Positions 11,489-23,708 of a stretch of 64,000 nucleotides of DNA are shown one piece after another. Both the position numbers and the translations under genes were made by a program. The stretch comes from Bryoerythrophyllum caledonicum (lineage: Eukaryota; Streptophyta; Bryopsida; Pottiales; Pottiaceae): contig OZ020519.1 of assembly GCA_963971425.1 (NCBI GenBank), forward strand, positions 24,964,786 to 25,028,785, given 5' to 3'. Every line of letters begins with the position of its first letter. Position 1 is the first letter of the stretch. Under the pieces are notes generated by a model. The model saw only the letters and a list, made by a program, of their open reading frames with translations. It did no database searches and had not been told where the DNA came from.

Positions 11489-12948
11489 GAACTGATAGAC
11501 TGCCATTGTGGGTGATCATTTACAATTCATTTTTTTCTTCATAGGTAAATATTAGTCTACAGTAACATTTTGATATTTTGGACAACTTTTGACAGTTTGA
11601 TAAGGTGATATAATCACCAAATGCATGAAGACATTTAGTTTGACTAGCAATATAATTCCGGAGTTAAGGAAAATTTTACTTTTTAGTCCAAGGCCTCAGA
11701 TTCACCTTATATGTCTTTTTCACAAATTTTCTCAATAGCAAATTATCTCTTTGATTCAGCAAGTAATCAAAAGGCAGAAAGAGAATTAGGGTTTCAAAAA
11801 TTATATAGATGTATTTAAAAAATAACCTTGGAATTGGATTCTAAACATCATTGTTGAGTAGTCTGATAAGAAGTTTCCAGAATTTTGGAGATCCTTTTAA
11901 AACTCTATTGGAATTCAAGGACTTTTACACTATTCCGGAATTTTGAAGGATTTAGAGAAAATTAGACAAAGAGCTCATTAAATGGAAAATTTATCAACTG
12001 GATTGACTTGATTTCTTGGCTAAGCTAAGCTACTTGGAAATTTTAGAAAAAGGAAACACTAATGATTTTAGTATAATTACATAGACCTAATTAACATCAT
12101 AGTAAAGGTAGTAGAGAAGGGATTAAGAGGTAATTGAGACTTCAGATTGCTGCAAGTGTGTTCAAAACACAACAACCTTTACTTCCTTCTAAGGTATCCC
12201 CCCGACCGACAGATTAAGCAATGTGCATATAAGGAGAACCCAAATAATAATACATTTATTTTTCAGTGATATCCAATAGAATTACAATCTCAACCCAAGT
12301 GTTTTCATATTTTTTTCAATGAAAATTGAATTAGTTATGAATTTTCAAAGTATGCTGTCATGTTTGGACTATTTTTGCCATTAGCTCCGACCAAAAGTTA
12401 TGGGTCTCAACCAACAGTAAGCCCTAATTTAGAGCTGACAAAGAGTGAGTGGGTGGAAATGGAGTGGATATGGAGTGGAATTGGAACCAAATATAGAGCG
12501 GCAGTGATAGGAAGGTGGCAGTGATGGGTAGTACCTTAGATTTAGTAAACCTGCAACTCCTCCTATTCTCTTGTTTAGCAACCAAACTTCTTAGTTTTAA
12601 CTTCTTGTAATAATCTTAGTTTTACTTCTCATAATAATAAACACTTGTCATAGCCAAATAACTCCAGTTCATAAGGATTTTTTTCACTAATAAGTCTAAA
12701 ATTATCCAAAACTATGCTAATTGTCTGTTTTCAACGAAAAACAAATGTGAGGAGTATTTGAAGGCTCACCACTCCTCATTCAAAGTGATTCATGAACCAA
12801 CTTTTTATGATGTGTCTTCAGAATTGCCGGTGATGCCTTCACAGGTGCCTAAATATCTTTGACATGTTGTGTGGCAACCTCTGCTGTGAGATCATAGAAG
12901 CTAGCACATCAAAATTGATTGATTTGATATTACTACGAATGATACTTA
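11489..12948. other. Non-coding spacer
   Basis: AT-rich. No gene, RNA or repeat end was recognised. Confidence 0.35.
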
Positions 12949-15132
12949 GGCCCGCTTTATACTATGGTGGAAAACTCCAACGACCAAGAATTCAAGGGAA
13001 ATGGAGCAATATGATTGAAGAACAATTTGTTCTTCACTGGATTGGGTTTACACTATGGCCAAGACTTGACCGGTGAAGAACTTCAAGCATGGATGAAAAA
13101 ATGACATGGATGCCTAGGTGGCAACATCTTTTTGAAGAGTTCTTCTCCTCTGAATTAGTTTCTTGTCCGACCTCAACCCCCCGACAGGAAACCAAACCAC
13201 TGGAGAAGAAGAACTTACTTAAAATATTCTTTCCCCTGCAAATTCGCACTTCCGTTACAAGTCCTCTGATACAACTTCCATCACCAGAGAGATGTTTCTC
13301 TTTGGCTTTGCATTACTCTGCGGAAGTCTTTAGTTGCCAAAGCACACTTGGTGAGTTCTCTAATCTTTCTGCATAGATGGTTAGTTTGATGTTTCTAAAA
13401 AAACCTAAATTTTTCTAAATATTACTGTAGCTCGAGTTCTTACTTTTTCTTCCATGAGTGTCTATTTTGAAAAAAAAATTGTTGGGTAAGTTGCGCATTT
13501 TTGTGTAATTTATGTGGTACAAATTTCAAGTCAGTTTGATTAGTATTGCATGAGTTACGTGCATTTTTGTGGAAGGGGGTTATGCCAAAAAACTAAGGGT
13601 CAATTTTGAACACTGCAACTTCGGCGTGCTGTAACTTCTTGGTGGAAGGTTTTTCTTTTGCACTTGCTTGTGACCAAAGATGCGCATTTTTGTCTAGTTT
13701 ATGTGATTGAAATTTCAAGTTAGTTCAATTAGTATTGAGTGAGTTACGTGCATTTTAGTGGAAGGGGGTTCTGCCAAAAAATTCAGGAACTTTTTACCAC
13801 ACAAACTAGACAAGTAGGACCATTTTTTCCAACAAGTTTTACTACATTTTTACACTTGATGGAAAATGTATAGATTCCGAAAGGTGATTGCGGCCAAAAA
13901 TGCATGGAGGACCTTATAACATTAAGTAGATGGGAGATATCCATCCTTTGTTCAAAGAAATCAAAAGCCAATTTGAAATATGATTTTTCATCTACAAAGA
14001 GTTGGCGCATAGAAGAAATTAAAAGGAAAAGACAAGATGACATTGGCAAAAAGCCGGAAGGAAATAAAGTAAAACAACTTATATTGATGGTACATGTTTT
14101 ATTTAGAATAGTTGCTCTTTAGTTTGACCTTATATTTGGACATCAGTCGTTGTTGAGGTATATCTTATTTTTATTTTTATTTTTATACTGAAATATTTTG
14201 AGATTTCTTTTTCACACTCTTCCAATGTGCAAAAATCATTTCATTTCTATTAGTTGGGTCAGTTATTGTCTACATAAAAAAACAATGTCCTAATGTTTCA
14301 TACTAATTTTTTTTCTTCAAACTATGTGTTGTTTTTCATATTTCATTTTTATAATTATTGTATTGAAAATATTGTATACCAACTTCATATCGTCTTTTTA
14401 CAATATGATCTCAAGAAAGATTGAAACAATATTGATTTTATGTCAATATTGATATGGAATGTGATTATGACCTATATGGAATCTATATGACCAATAAGAA
14501 ACATATATCTCTGATATATTTTACATATGAACAAAAGTGCCTTTGTTTTTCTTGATGTACTTTTTGATAAATAAATTTTGAACAACCAAATCAAAAAAAA
14601 ATTGTAGTATAAAAATTATAAAGTACAATCCACAGTAAGCACATAGATGTGTTGTTACTTAAACTAATGTCAACATCAACAAGCCTTATGTGGTAATTGG
14701 AAAAAAGGCAAGCAAATAATTAAAAGGTTTGAAATAGATAAATTATAACGTGCTAACAACATATATATTGTATATTGTATATTGTATGTTATTACATTTG
14801 GACATTTGATGCAAATGATATAAATTTTTGTAGTTCAACAGAGCCCATAATGTACATAATATGTCCATGGGGACCATTAGAGATTGTGGTTTCCATTGGC
14901 TAGCATAAACTTTCTTGATGGTGAAGTTCACCGGTGGTCTTCACCTTATAATAAAGTTGGCCGGTGGACTTTACGTTGGGTGTTTACACACTAACCGGTC
15001 AAGACTTCTTCATGCATTATTTTATTCTTTTTTTGTCTTGTCCAACATCCACCGCTCGCCTCAAGTAACCATATCTTGGCCGAGATTTCATGACCATACG
15101 GTGGAGTTCTCCACCGTAGTGTAAAACAGGCC
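12949..15132. mobile_element. Candidate 2.2 kb TIR element, non-autonomous
   Basis: The left end reads GGCCCGCTTTATACTATGG and the right end, on the minus strand, GGCCTGTTTTACACTACGG. The similarity continues for about 30 bp (gtggagaactcca-like) and then fades. Both subterminal regions carry ggtgaagaac/ccggtgaa-like words. The ends resemble those of the Harbinger-like MITEs (GGGCCGCTTCACACTA), so it may belong to the same broad group. The left flank is TTA and the right flank ATA, so no clean target duplication is seen. The interior has only short ORFs; 13904-14122 (+) is Lys-rich (KKSKANLKYDF, RIEEIKRKRQDD) but unrecognised. Confidence 0.45.
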
Positions 15133-15202
15133 ATATATTATGGCAAAAATCTTGCCACAAGAAATTTATTTAAAACTATGTTTTTTCAAGAAACTTAGAT
15201 TA

Positions 15203-15754
15203 AGGTAGTCTGTAGAGGCACGCAATTCCGATGGGCCACCCAATTCCGATTAGCAGAGTATGCATGGCATGATGCATGAAAATGGCAATTGCATGAAATG
15301 ATGCATGAAGTGACCCAAAATCGATAACTCAAAATCTGAAAACACCAGCCATTATCAGCATTGGGTCATGAAGTGTGCAATTTTGGGTTGCTCCACCTCA
15401 ATTGAGCTCTCATTGGTGCCCTTGCCTCAAAAGTCAAACAAGGCCGATCGGCATTAGATACCCTCCATGAGTTGGTTATCCATAGCATGTCTTCTCTCTT
15501 TTATTCACTCTTACTTGTTGGCATTGGGCAAAGGAGGCCACTAAATCTCACCTACTCTGTAGTTTGATTATGGGCTCCGATGGTTTTTGGGCTTCTAAAT
15601 TCAATATCAACTCCAAATCTTTGTGATTAAATTTGAAAAAATATTTGTTCAGTTTCATTCCAAATTCCGCATCTTTCTTCATAAATGTTTTTGACATACA
15701 ATGTCATTTGAGTCCCCAACTAGCTTAAGTGATCGGAATTGGGTGCCTCTACCT
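15203..15754. mobile_element. TIR MITE with AGGTAGAGGCAC-type ends
   Basis: The right end read on the minus strand is AGGTAGAGGCACCCAATTCC. The left end at 15203 is the same apart from a 7-bp insertion after AGGTAG and one substitution. Both ends are flanked by TA, compatible with a Tc1/mariner-type (Stowaway-like) target duplication. Length is about 552 bp with no ORF of note. It abuts the TTAA-family element that begins at 15758. Confidence 0.6.
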
Positions 15755-15757
15755 TAG

Positions 15758-17031
15758 CCCCTAAATGAAAAAAGTCCGGAGGTGGACTTTTGCATATCTC
15801 AGGCACGCTCCCGTGGTTGCAATTTATATATGCAATCCTTAAAATTTTGTACAGAGATGCAAGAAGAACAAGGCATACGTGGGAGTATCATTTTTATTCT
15901 CATTGGACTTATATAAAAAAATTTATGCCATCTTAAAGAAAAAATTGCCAAATGCGGGCATGTTGGGCAACTTCAAAAACCTTTGCTAGGACACTATTGG
16001 ATGTGAGATTTTCAATACTAGCAAGTAATATTATTTCCTTTCATATTGCCAAAAAACATTTTTTGTCTTTAGTGAAAAAATGCATTTTATCCTAGGTCAA
16101 AGATTTTCACATTGCCACACAATGTTGGGCAAGGAACCATAAAAACTTTTTTTTTCCACATAAAACTTATATATATTCAAGGCACCATGGCCTTGATGTG
16201 GTGGTTTGGATGATGGCACACTGGTGAGGTGGTTGTGAGTTCAAGTCCTACTGCCGGCGTGGTGCCTACCACCATAGTCCACCCAATTATGGTGGGGGGT
16301 CCCAAGGCCTTGTTGTATGGGGACCCGCAAAGCCCTTAGGGGAGATGACATGTCGGTTGTCACTAAGGCAATTAGTGTAGGGAAGCACTTAGTGTAGAAA
16401 AGTGTTTACCCTCGAAGGGGGGGCCATATGCTTAGTGAAGAGAATGAACAAACACTATATTCATGCCGGTCTCCTTCGGATATTGGAGTTCTTCTTCTTC
16501 TTAGATATATTCATATTTTTTACTTTTTATTTTTTCTATTACAAGACGTGGTGTGAACCTTCTTATTGGCGGCTTGGATTATCATGTTGAAACAAGTTTG
16601 TTCCCAAAAGTTTTAAAAGTGAATTGGCACTTTTTGAGCCTCTACTCCTTGCACAATTTCTTTTAATATGCTACACCCCTGCTCTACCTCTAAAAATTGG
16701 TGTACAAGGAGTTAATATCATGGTCAACATGATGATGTAAAATTTAGACCTTATGTAGTGCAAAACTTTGACACTAAATGAAGTCAAAGCCTGTTGATTC
16801 ACTCAACGCAAGGATGAAAATGAACCATTTCCCCTACTTCAAACACTATAATCTTTCAATCCATGCCGTCAAAGTTGGTAAAATTTTGTAAGTATGTCAT
16901 TTATAAAGTGGTAAATGAGATTCTACAGTAAAAACAAGAAATACAATTTTTTGTTTCCTTCCATGCTCATTATACTAGAATTAACAGTTTTGAAGTGTTT
17001 TTGGTGTGAAATTGTCAAGGAAATTTAGGAG
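15758..17031 (-). mobile_element. TTAA-family MITE interrupted by a SINE
   Basis: The left end is CCCCTAAATG preceded by TTAG (15754-15757). The right end is a degenerate tttaggag followed by TTAA (17032-17035). The interior matches the minus strand of the copy at 22606-24136, for example the gcatatctc..gcacg..gtggttgcaa stretch near 15800. The span is 1274 bp. Removing the SINE and its 9-bp duplication (334 bp) leaves 940 bp, the size of intact relatives. Confidence 0.7.
16180..16504 (+). mobile_element. tRNA-derived SINE with 9-bp target duplication
   Basis: The unit is flanked by the direct repeat ATATATTCA at 16171-16179 and 16505-16513. It starts with an 86-nt tRNA-sized head (16181-16266) whose ends, ggcacca and tggtgcc, form a perfect 7-bp acceptor-like stem. 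It contains a B-box-like gagttcaagtcct and an A-box-like tggatgatggcacactgg. It ends in (ttc)n followed by ttag. These are the hallmarks of a LINE-mobilised tRNA-type SINE. It sits inside a TTAA-family MITE, so it is the younger insertion. Confidence 0.8.
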
Positions 17032-17253
17032 TTAAAATATCAAATAAATCTAAATTACACTTTACATTGATATCGGAATACACACTGGCTTAGATATGTT
17101 TCAATGCACAAATGTCACAGACAATGTAGGTTTAGTAACTATAAATTAACTAGTAGTTATTACTTTGTTTGTAATATTACTCCAAATCAGATTAGTTTGA
17201 TTTCATTTCTATACCCAAAGTTCCTCGTAAAGTTCCAACGTGTAATCTAATCA

Positions 17254-17775
17254 TGAGGTTTTGACTTCCTTCATATTGTTTGAGGGAGCTCACTCGTTGC
17301 ACAACATCATAGGTATTGTACATTTGAAAACTCCTTTCAAGCAGTTCAAACGTGCATCATGAGGTTTTGACTCCCTTCATATTGTTTGAGGGATCTCCTT
17401 ATTGACCCTGGTCAAGCGTTGCACCAAACCTCAGCCTCGGGTGGGTCCATTTTTCTGGCCGTGCCCGTTTTAGGATCCTAGTGGCTTTTTTGGAATTTTT
17501 GGGGCCAAATTTGGAGCCCGTGGCCCCAAATTACCCTCATATAGGCCCCAAATTACCCTTTGATCACATAGGCCCCCCTTCCAAGATAAAAATAGGGGCC
17601 GGTTTTGTCCCTACCCTCCCCCACCCTTCCAAGAGTGAGGCTTGCTACAACGCTCGACCGGGGTATTTAGGCAAATCCTTGTTTGAGGGAGCTCACTTGT
17701 TGCTCAACATCATAGGTATTGTACTGTACATTTGAAAACTCCTTTCAAACAGTTCAAACATGCATGTTTCAGATT
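17254..17775. repeat. Local duplication split by a GC-rich insert
   Basis: A stretch containing gagggagctcac and cattgtacatttgaaaactcc-like words occurs at about 17254-17356, partly again at 17357-17400, and again at 17684-17770. Between the last two copies lies a GC-rich segment (about 17400-17683) carrying a run of aggccccaaattaccc words. Part of it, cccccttccaagataaaaataggggcc and what follows, resembles the LOR upstream regions near 31730-31820 and 50465-50560. Confidence 0.55.
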
Positions 17776-18435
17776 AGTGTTTTTTTTGTGGCACTATCTG
17801 CTTCTTCTAATCCAATCAAACTTGCTCCTCCCTCCATGTTTGGTCCACTCGTATCTATTCCCTCCATGTTTTTGTGCTAAAAAAAACCCTGGTTTGAGAT
17901 GGTAAACTTTTGGATTTATTTAGCCAATTACATTACCATTGGTAAGAAATAGAATGCATTGGAGGTGGTGCACCAATTTATGATGTGAATTAATTGATTA
18001 GTGAGCTTATGTTGTTTTCTAGCACCTTTACATGGCAAATTATAATAACATGGGTACATGTCTGAGCTGCTTGTTGTAGTTGGTACATAAGTGACATGCA
18101 TCACAAAAATCCGAGGGTCTTTGAATGATATCGTTCGCATATGAAAATCATATCGTTCCAAGGGGCTCTTGGGTATAATATATTCTGTATGTCGAAACGA
18201 TATCGTTTGCATCTTTTGAAAAAATTTATATCGTTATTATGTAAAATTTGTATCACAAAGTTTCAATGCGAGATTTAAACAAATGATATCTCAAATCCAT
18301 ATGAAAATAATTTTATAGAAATCTGATATGAAATTTTTGAAGGCACAATTAAAATCAATGAAATTGCAAAACATTGGTTACAACAAATGAAATGAAATAG
18401 AAGTATTCAGCTCGACACCATCGTATTCAGTGCCA
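17776..18435. other. Non-coding spacer
   Basis: AT-rich. Repeated cgatatcgtt/tatcgtt words occur at 18125-18235. No gene recognised. Confidence 0.35.
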
Positions 18436-18440
18436 CACCA

Positions 18441-18550
18441 ATGTATACCGTACCCCCATTGTGTACGGTACCCCTTTGTATACGGTATACCACTGTATAT
18501 GGTATCCCACTCTGTACGGTACTCCCACTGCATACGATACCCCACCATAT
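18441..18550. repeat. Degenerate 17-20 bp minisatellite
   Basis: About six imperfect units of the form TGTATACGGTACCCCAC follow one another. Substitutions keep the alternation of purine-pyrimidine tatac/gtata and ccca. Several units contain near-palindromic tatacggtata. The two ORFs across it are compositional. Confidence 0.7.
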
Positions 18551-18713
18551 TTGGTCCCAAACAGGTTTGAACTCATGTCATTCCCGTGTCTGTTTTCAGG
18601 TCTCTATTCAGCTACCATCACCATCGATGCCTGCGCAAATTCCATTCTCTATCGGGACATGGACAAGCTGCAGGCCTTGTGCATGATACCCATCAGGAGG
18701 ATTCTCTACTTAA

Positions 18714-19634
18714 CCCCTAAAAACCCAATCCATTTTTCCTCAAGAAACACTCCAAACCTACCACTACCGAAAAGAGGCAAGAACATTTAATTTTGAAGTA
18801 AAATTTTGGTCATTTAACCTTAGGATCTCAAACTAGATATCTATATAAAGTCACCATATTTTTAAGGCTATAATCCACCGCACGGATTGAGAGATTATCG
18901 TGTTTGAAATTTTAAAAATGGCTCATTCTTTTCCCTGCATTAAGTGGATCAGCAGGCTTTAACTTCACTTGGTATCAAATTTTTGCACTACATAAGGTCT
19001 AAATTTTTTACAATTGTGTTTAATATGATGTTAGTTGCCTACACACCAAGTTTTAGGCATAGAAAAAGAGTGTAGCATATTCAAAACACTTGTGCAAGAA
19101 GCGGAGGTTGAAATTTTTTGGAAAGTTTCTATATCACGAATTAACTTTTTGTGAACTCAATATACTTTAGAATGATAATCCAAACGATTGATAAGAAGGT
19201 TTTCACCACATGCTGTGGTCAAAAAAATAAAAAGTGGAAAATTTGAAGATATTTAGGTTTTATGTAGAAATAATGTTTTTTTTCCCCCTTTCCCGAAATG
19301 TGTGAAAATGTTTGACATGAGTAAAAATGCTCTTTTTACACTAAAGACTAGAATTTTTCTTTAAATCATAAAATAAGGTATTATTCCTTATATGTACAAA
19401 AAATCTCAATGTCAATAGAAACTTTTAGCAAATTGCCCGAACTTACCAGACTCCCCATATTGACCTTTAAATGGTGATAACTTTTGAATCATGAATCCAA
19501 AAATATATATAAAAATATCCCCACGAAGTTCTTACAAGGGACAATCTAGTCTAAAATTTTCATAAGACAATGATTTTTTCCGAATTTTAGGTACCTGCCC
19601 AAAATCCCTGTGGGTACACTTGGGCTTTTAGGGG
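18714..19634 (-). mobile_element. TTAA-family MITE
   Basis: The left end CCCCTAAAAACCCAA and the inverted right end CCCCTAAAAGCCCAA are flanked by TTAA at 18710-18713 and 19635-19638. Length is 921 bp. The interior runs opposite to the copies at 45689-46613 and 49202-50123; for example the ccaccgcacggattga stretch near 18877 is the complement of theirs. No coding capacity. Confidence 0.8.
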
Positions 19635-19638
19635 TTAA

Positions 19639-19754
19639 CTCCGAAAGGACCGTCATAATTTTACACCAAAAACATTTCAAAGTCATTGAATTTAGTGTAA
19701 TGAGTATGAAAGAAAACAAATCTTCTATTTCCAATTTTTGTGATAAGATCTCAA
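19639..19754 (-). mobile_element. Fragment (left end) of another TTAA-family MITE
   Basis: Immediately after the TTAA that closes the 18714-19634 element, the sequence begins CTCCGAAAGGACC. It continues with interior words shared with the left part of 22606-24136 (ccaattttt.gtgataagatct). It breaks off where the next element starts. Confidence 0.5.
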
Positions 19755-19758
19755 CTAA

Positions 19759-20637
19759 CCCCTAAAATTCCTTGACAATTTCACACCAAAACCTTTATCA
19801 AACTACCTCTCTAAGATGCACAATTGCAAGACTGATTGAAACAAAATTTTACTACTTTCAACCATAGGATCCTCAACTTAACTACTACAAGGTGACACTC
19901 AAAAAATTTCATAAACTTTGACCATACAGATTGTAAGATACATGCATTTGAAAAGTGCAGTGTGGTTTTTTCTTCCCGGCTTGAACAGGGTCAACATACT
20001 TTGAATCAAGATATTTGCATACTTTCCAATACACATTGCATAAAATTTATGGATATATGTTCTACCTTGTGGTAGGTCATTGCACACAAAAAAATCACAA
20101 GTAATGGAGGTCTTTGGATAAAGAAAGAAACTTGCAATGGCAAAGATATAGAAACTAGCCATTTTCTTAGGAAAGTAAGTTTATTCTCTAAGTAGAAAAA
20201 TGTTTTAAAATCCGAATGGTGGATAGAAGTATCATGCATAATTCCATCAACAGAAAAAAAAATTCTTCATGAAAAATGAAACCTTAATTTCTATGCGTTT
20301 TCAAGTAAAAACGATGAAGGTTGCTAAGAACTTTCCTTCATTGCTACCCACCACCAAAAAGTACACTATTCAGCTTTCTATTGGTACCATTCAAGCTCGA
20401 CAATAGTACTATTCAGCCCTACAATACCTTGCCCGCCCTGACCGCCCTCCCCATTTCAAACTTTGAACCTCAATAACTTTAGTTTTGTGTATTTGTTTCA
20501 AGAATTTGTTTTTCCACAAAGCTATTACTTAAACACATCTATGATAAAAAAATTGAAGATTCATGACCTAAATTGACACCGATGTAAGCTACTTAAAATC
20601 ACTAGAAGCCACCTTCGAACTTTTTTGCATTTTGGGG
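19759..20637 (-). mobile_element. Probable TTAA-family MITE, diverged
   Basis: The left end CCCCTAAAATTCC is preceded by CTAA instead of TTAA. The interior (aatttcacaccaaaacc, ccatagga.cctcaa) matches the minus strand of other members. The right end is uncertain; ttttgggg followed by TTAA at 20638-20641 is the best candidate and would give 879 bp. Confidence 0.45.
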
Positions 20638-20641
20638 TTAA

Positions 20642-22605
20642 TACTCATTAAATTTTATGTGGAAAAGAAGTTTCTTTGGTACCTTGCCAAACAATGTATG
20701 CCAACGTGTGAAAATGTTTGTCTTCGGTTCATATGTTATTATTCACTAAAGATAAAAAATACTTTTCACTAAAGACATAATCTTTGTATGGTAGTTGTAT
20801 CAAAGGGGCCAATAAGGATTATATGAACTCCAAATGGTTTTTACATCAGTTTAACCATCAATGAGGATATTCTTGATGTTTTGGACTCTTGACAGTAAAA
20901 TTTGGTCAAAAAGCTAATAAAAAAGTTGATTGAGAATTTGTAAAATGGTGAGGAAAAAATTAGTTTCTGACAATTGATTATGATCTACATAATTTATTTT
21001 TTCACACATAAAAAGAAATGGTGTTATTGGTAGGACAAAGACGTTGGAGGCTTCAAAATACATTGTAACATATTCTGGTTCCATTTTTATGTAAATGTTG
21101 TACTTGTATATGAAATCTATATATTTCCCATATTGTTTTTGTATACAAAATACTCTGTTTAGTATTTATATCGTTTCTGTATATGAAATACTTTAAATGC
21201 ATATCATATCAAGTTTAATTTATACAAATACTATATAATATTTTAATGTACACTATATTGTATTTTAGTATATATTTACAATATAAAGTTTTTTCCATAT
21301 AACATATGTATAAGATTTTAGACATATCACAATCATATCAATTTTATATAAAATTTGTATCAAAAGTCAAAACATATAAATTTCATATTGCAATTTTATG
21401 ATATGAATTCGAGGGGTATCAAGATGATTCGTTTGCAGTTAGATTTTATACACATTGTGTATGATTATCACATGCAAGTTGTATATGGTTTATCTCATAT
21501 AAAGAATATATATTTTTTGCATTACAACGAGGGTCTGGGATTTTCTTGATGTGGTGTAGAGTGATAGAACATCTTCTCATGAAGCATATCTATACAATCA
21601 GCCCCCCTTTACATCAACCTCGTTGATTTGTCCTGCTGTATGTAAAGGTTGCTATTTTGAGTGGTTGTTATAATGGAAAGGGAAGGTAAAGAGTGTAACA
21701 CCAAGTGTTGCTACTGTAAAAAGTGAAGGTTTGTTTCATTGTTCCTATACTAGATGCTTCTATAAAGGGAGTTGGCTGTACACAAGAATCTATTCCTACT
21801 TTGCACAAAATTGTCTAACCTTGATTGCATTTCACAAACAGAGTAGTAAGGTTCCAACCTCTACAATGCACATAATATTTTAGCTTGTTACAAGATTTTT
21901 AGTTAAAGGTATTAGAATAAAATTGCTTTGATTTATTAGAGTTTTCCTGAAAGTGCTACCGAAAGAGGCAAGCCAGGAGGAATACAATGCCAATCCATAT
22001 GAGTTTAAAAAAAGGAAAGAAAGGAAGCATGAGGAAGTCCACGTCCCTTTTTCTCTAGTCCAATGAAATGCTTGGCAATCAATGCTCTTGGGCCCTACTC
22101 CATGCAATCTAAAGCTCTCCATAGTACCCTAAGTTCTCAAAGAGTTGACCAATGTACCCCACACCTTTCCTAAGCCAAGTTATGTGCATCTAGTCCTAGT
22201 TACGAACATAAGACCCTAAGATTTGGGTTGATTATCCAATGTATTTTGGTGACTTTCAGGATAACTCAATTTTTATTTTTATTTTTAGAGTGTACAGTTT
22301 CTTTAAGTGTGTTTTGTTTTTTTTTCTTTGATTTGTGTTTATTTTTTGGGCCATTCCTTATTCTTTGGACCATACGTACATTTATCTTTGATATAGACCT
22401 ATGATTGTTTGCAATGATACCACCATATAACATTAAATTATTTTATCTACAATTACAATTCATCTTAGGACAAAAGCATAACATCAGGTTTTATGACATA
22501 CCTTTTTAAGTTACAAAACATAAGACATGTATTTTTTAGTTAAATTTTTGCCTTGAAATGTAGGTGGATGTACACAACACTGTTTAATATCATGTGGTGG
22601 TTTGA
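20642..22605. other. AT-rich spacer with scattered TTAA-family debris
   Basis: Positions 20655-20790 resemble the interior of the TTAA family (taccttgcc.aacaat, gtgtgaaaatgttt, actaaagac) without ends. 21060-21540 is a very AT-rich tract of tatat/catat words. 21600-22560 holds no recognised gene. The minus ORF 21880-22122 has no recognisable motif. Confidence 0.4.
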
Positions 22606-22872
22606 CCCCTAAATTTCTTTGGCAATTTCACATAAAAAACAATTCAAAACTCATAGTTCTAGTGCAATGAGTAAGGAATGAAAGGAAAACTATTATTTCC
22701 AATTTCAACTGTAAGATCTTATTCAAGACTTATAAAGTGACATTCTCACAAAGCTTCATAAAATTTGACTGCATAGATTCAAAGACCACAGTGTTTGAAG
22801 TTGAAAAAAAAATTCATTTTCTTCCCTGCATCGAGTAGATCAACAGACTTTGACTTCAATTAATGAATCTAA

Positions 22873-23466
22873 GGGCCGCTTCACACTATGCCCAAGTCGA
22901 GAGGCCGACCGTCAAAATGAGTGGCCAAACTATGGCGAGAGGCCAAACTTTTTTGCCAAAAAAATACATTAAATAATATAGATTGAAGGTTTGGCCGGTA
23001 GTGGTGTGAAGCCCCAAAGGCCAAGTCCAAAGTCCAAACCCCATATCATTACGCCAAAAAAAATCAGCCCAAAAAAATCAGCCAATCAAAATCAGCCAAA
23101 AAAAATCAGCCCAAAAAAATCAGCCAATCAAAATCAGCCAAAAAAAATCAGCCCAAAAAATCAGCCCAAAAATTCAGTCTCTTTCATCTAACGGTCTAGA
23201 TCTTGTCACTTTTTTATTATTTTAATATAAAAAATCGACAGACTCTCGATTGTAGTTTGGGTCGAGCAAAATGGGCGACCCAAGTTTTGCTCGAGAGGCC
23301 GTCGCTTTGGCGCCAAAACTACCCAAAAGTGTTGCCATGTAGGACGACGGCCTTTGGAGTTTGGGCACAAGTGTGAAGGCCCAAAGTCCGGACTTTGGCC
23401 ATTCTAGCAATCTCATTGGTGGAAATCGACGGCCTCTCGACTTGGCCACCAAGTGTGAAGCGGCCC
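22873..23466. mobile_element. PIF/Harbinger-like MITE, copy 2
   Basis: The ends are GGGCCGCTTCACAC and its exact complement GTGTGAAGCGGCCC, flanked by TAA on both sides (22870-22872, 23467-23469). Length is 594 bp. It is inverted relative to copy 1 at 10916-11485: ccatatcattacgcc here against ggcgtaatgatatgg there. Joining the flanks at one TAA restores a sequence that aligns with the other TTAA-family copies, supporting precise insertion. Confidence 0.85.
23055..23172. repeat. AATCAGCC-A(n) short tandem array
   Basis: About eight units of aatcagcc followed by caaaaaa, aaaaaaa or aatca lie inside the Harbinger-like MITE copy 2. Copy 1 has only two or three corresponding units, so the array expanded in this copy. 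Confidence 0.8.
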
Positions 23467-23708
23467 TAAGTTCACTACACAAGGTCTAAAATCATTACCA
23501 TCATGTCAAGCATGGTATAAATTCCTTGTACACCAATTTTAGAGGAAGAGAAGGGGTATATCATATTTATAAAAATTGTGCAATGAGTGGAGGTTCAAAA
23601 AGTGCCAATTCATGTTTTATTTTATTTTTGTGAATTTAATATTTTTTAGAATGAGAATCCATATGGCCAGTAAGAAGGTTACACAACATCTTGTAGTACC
23701 AAAATTAT

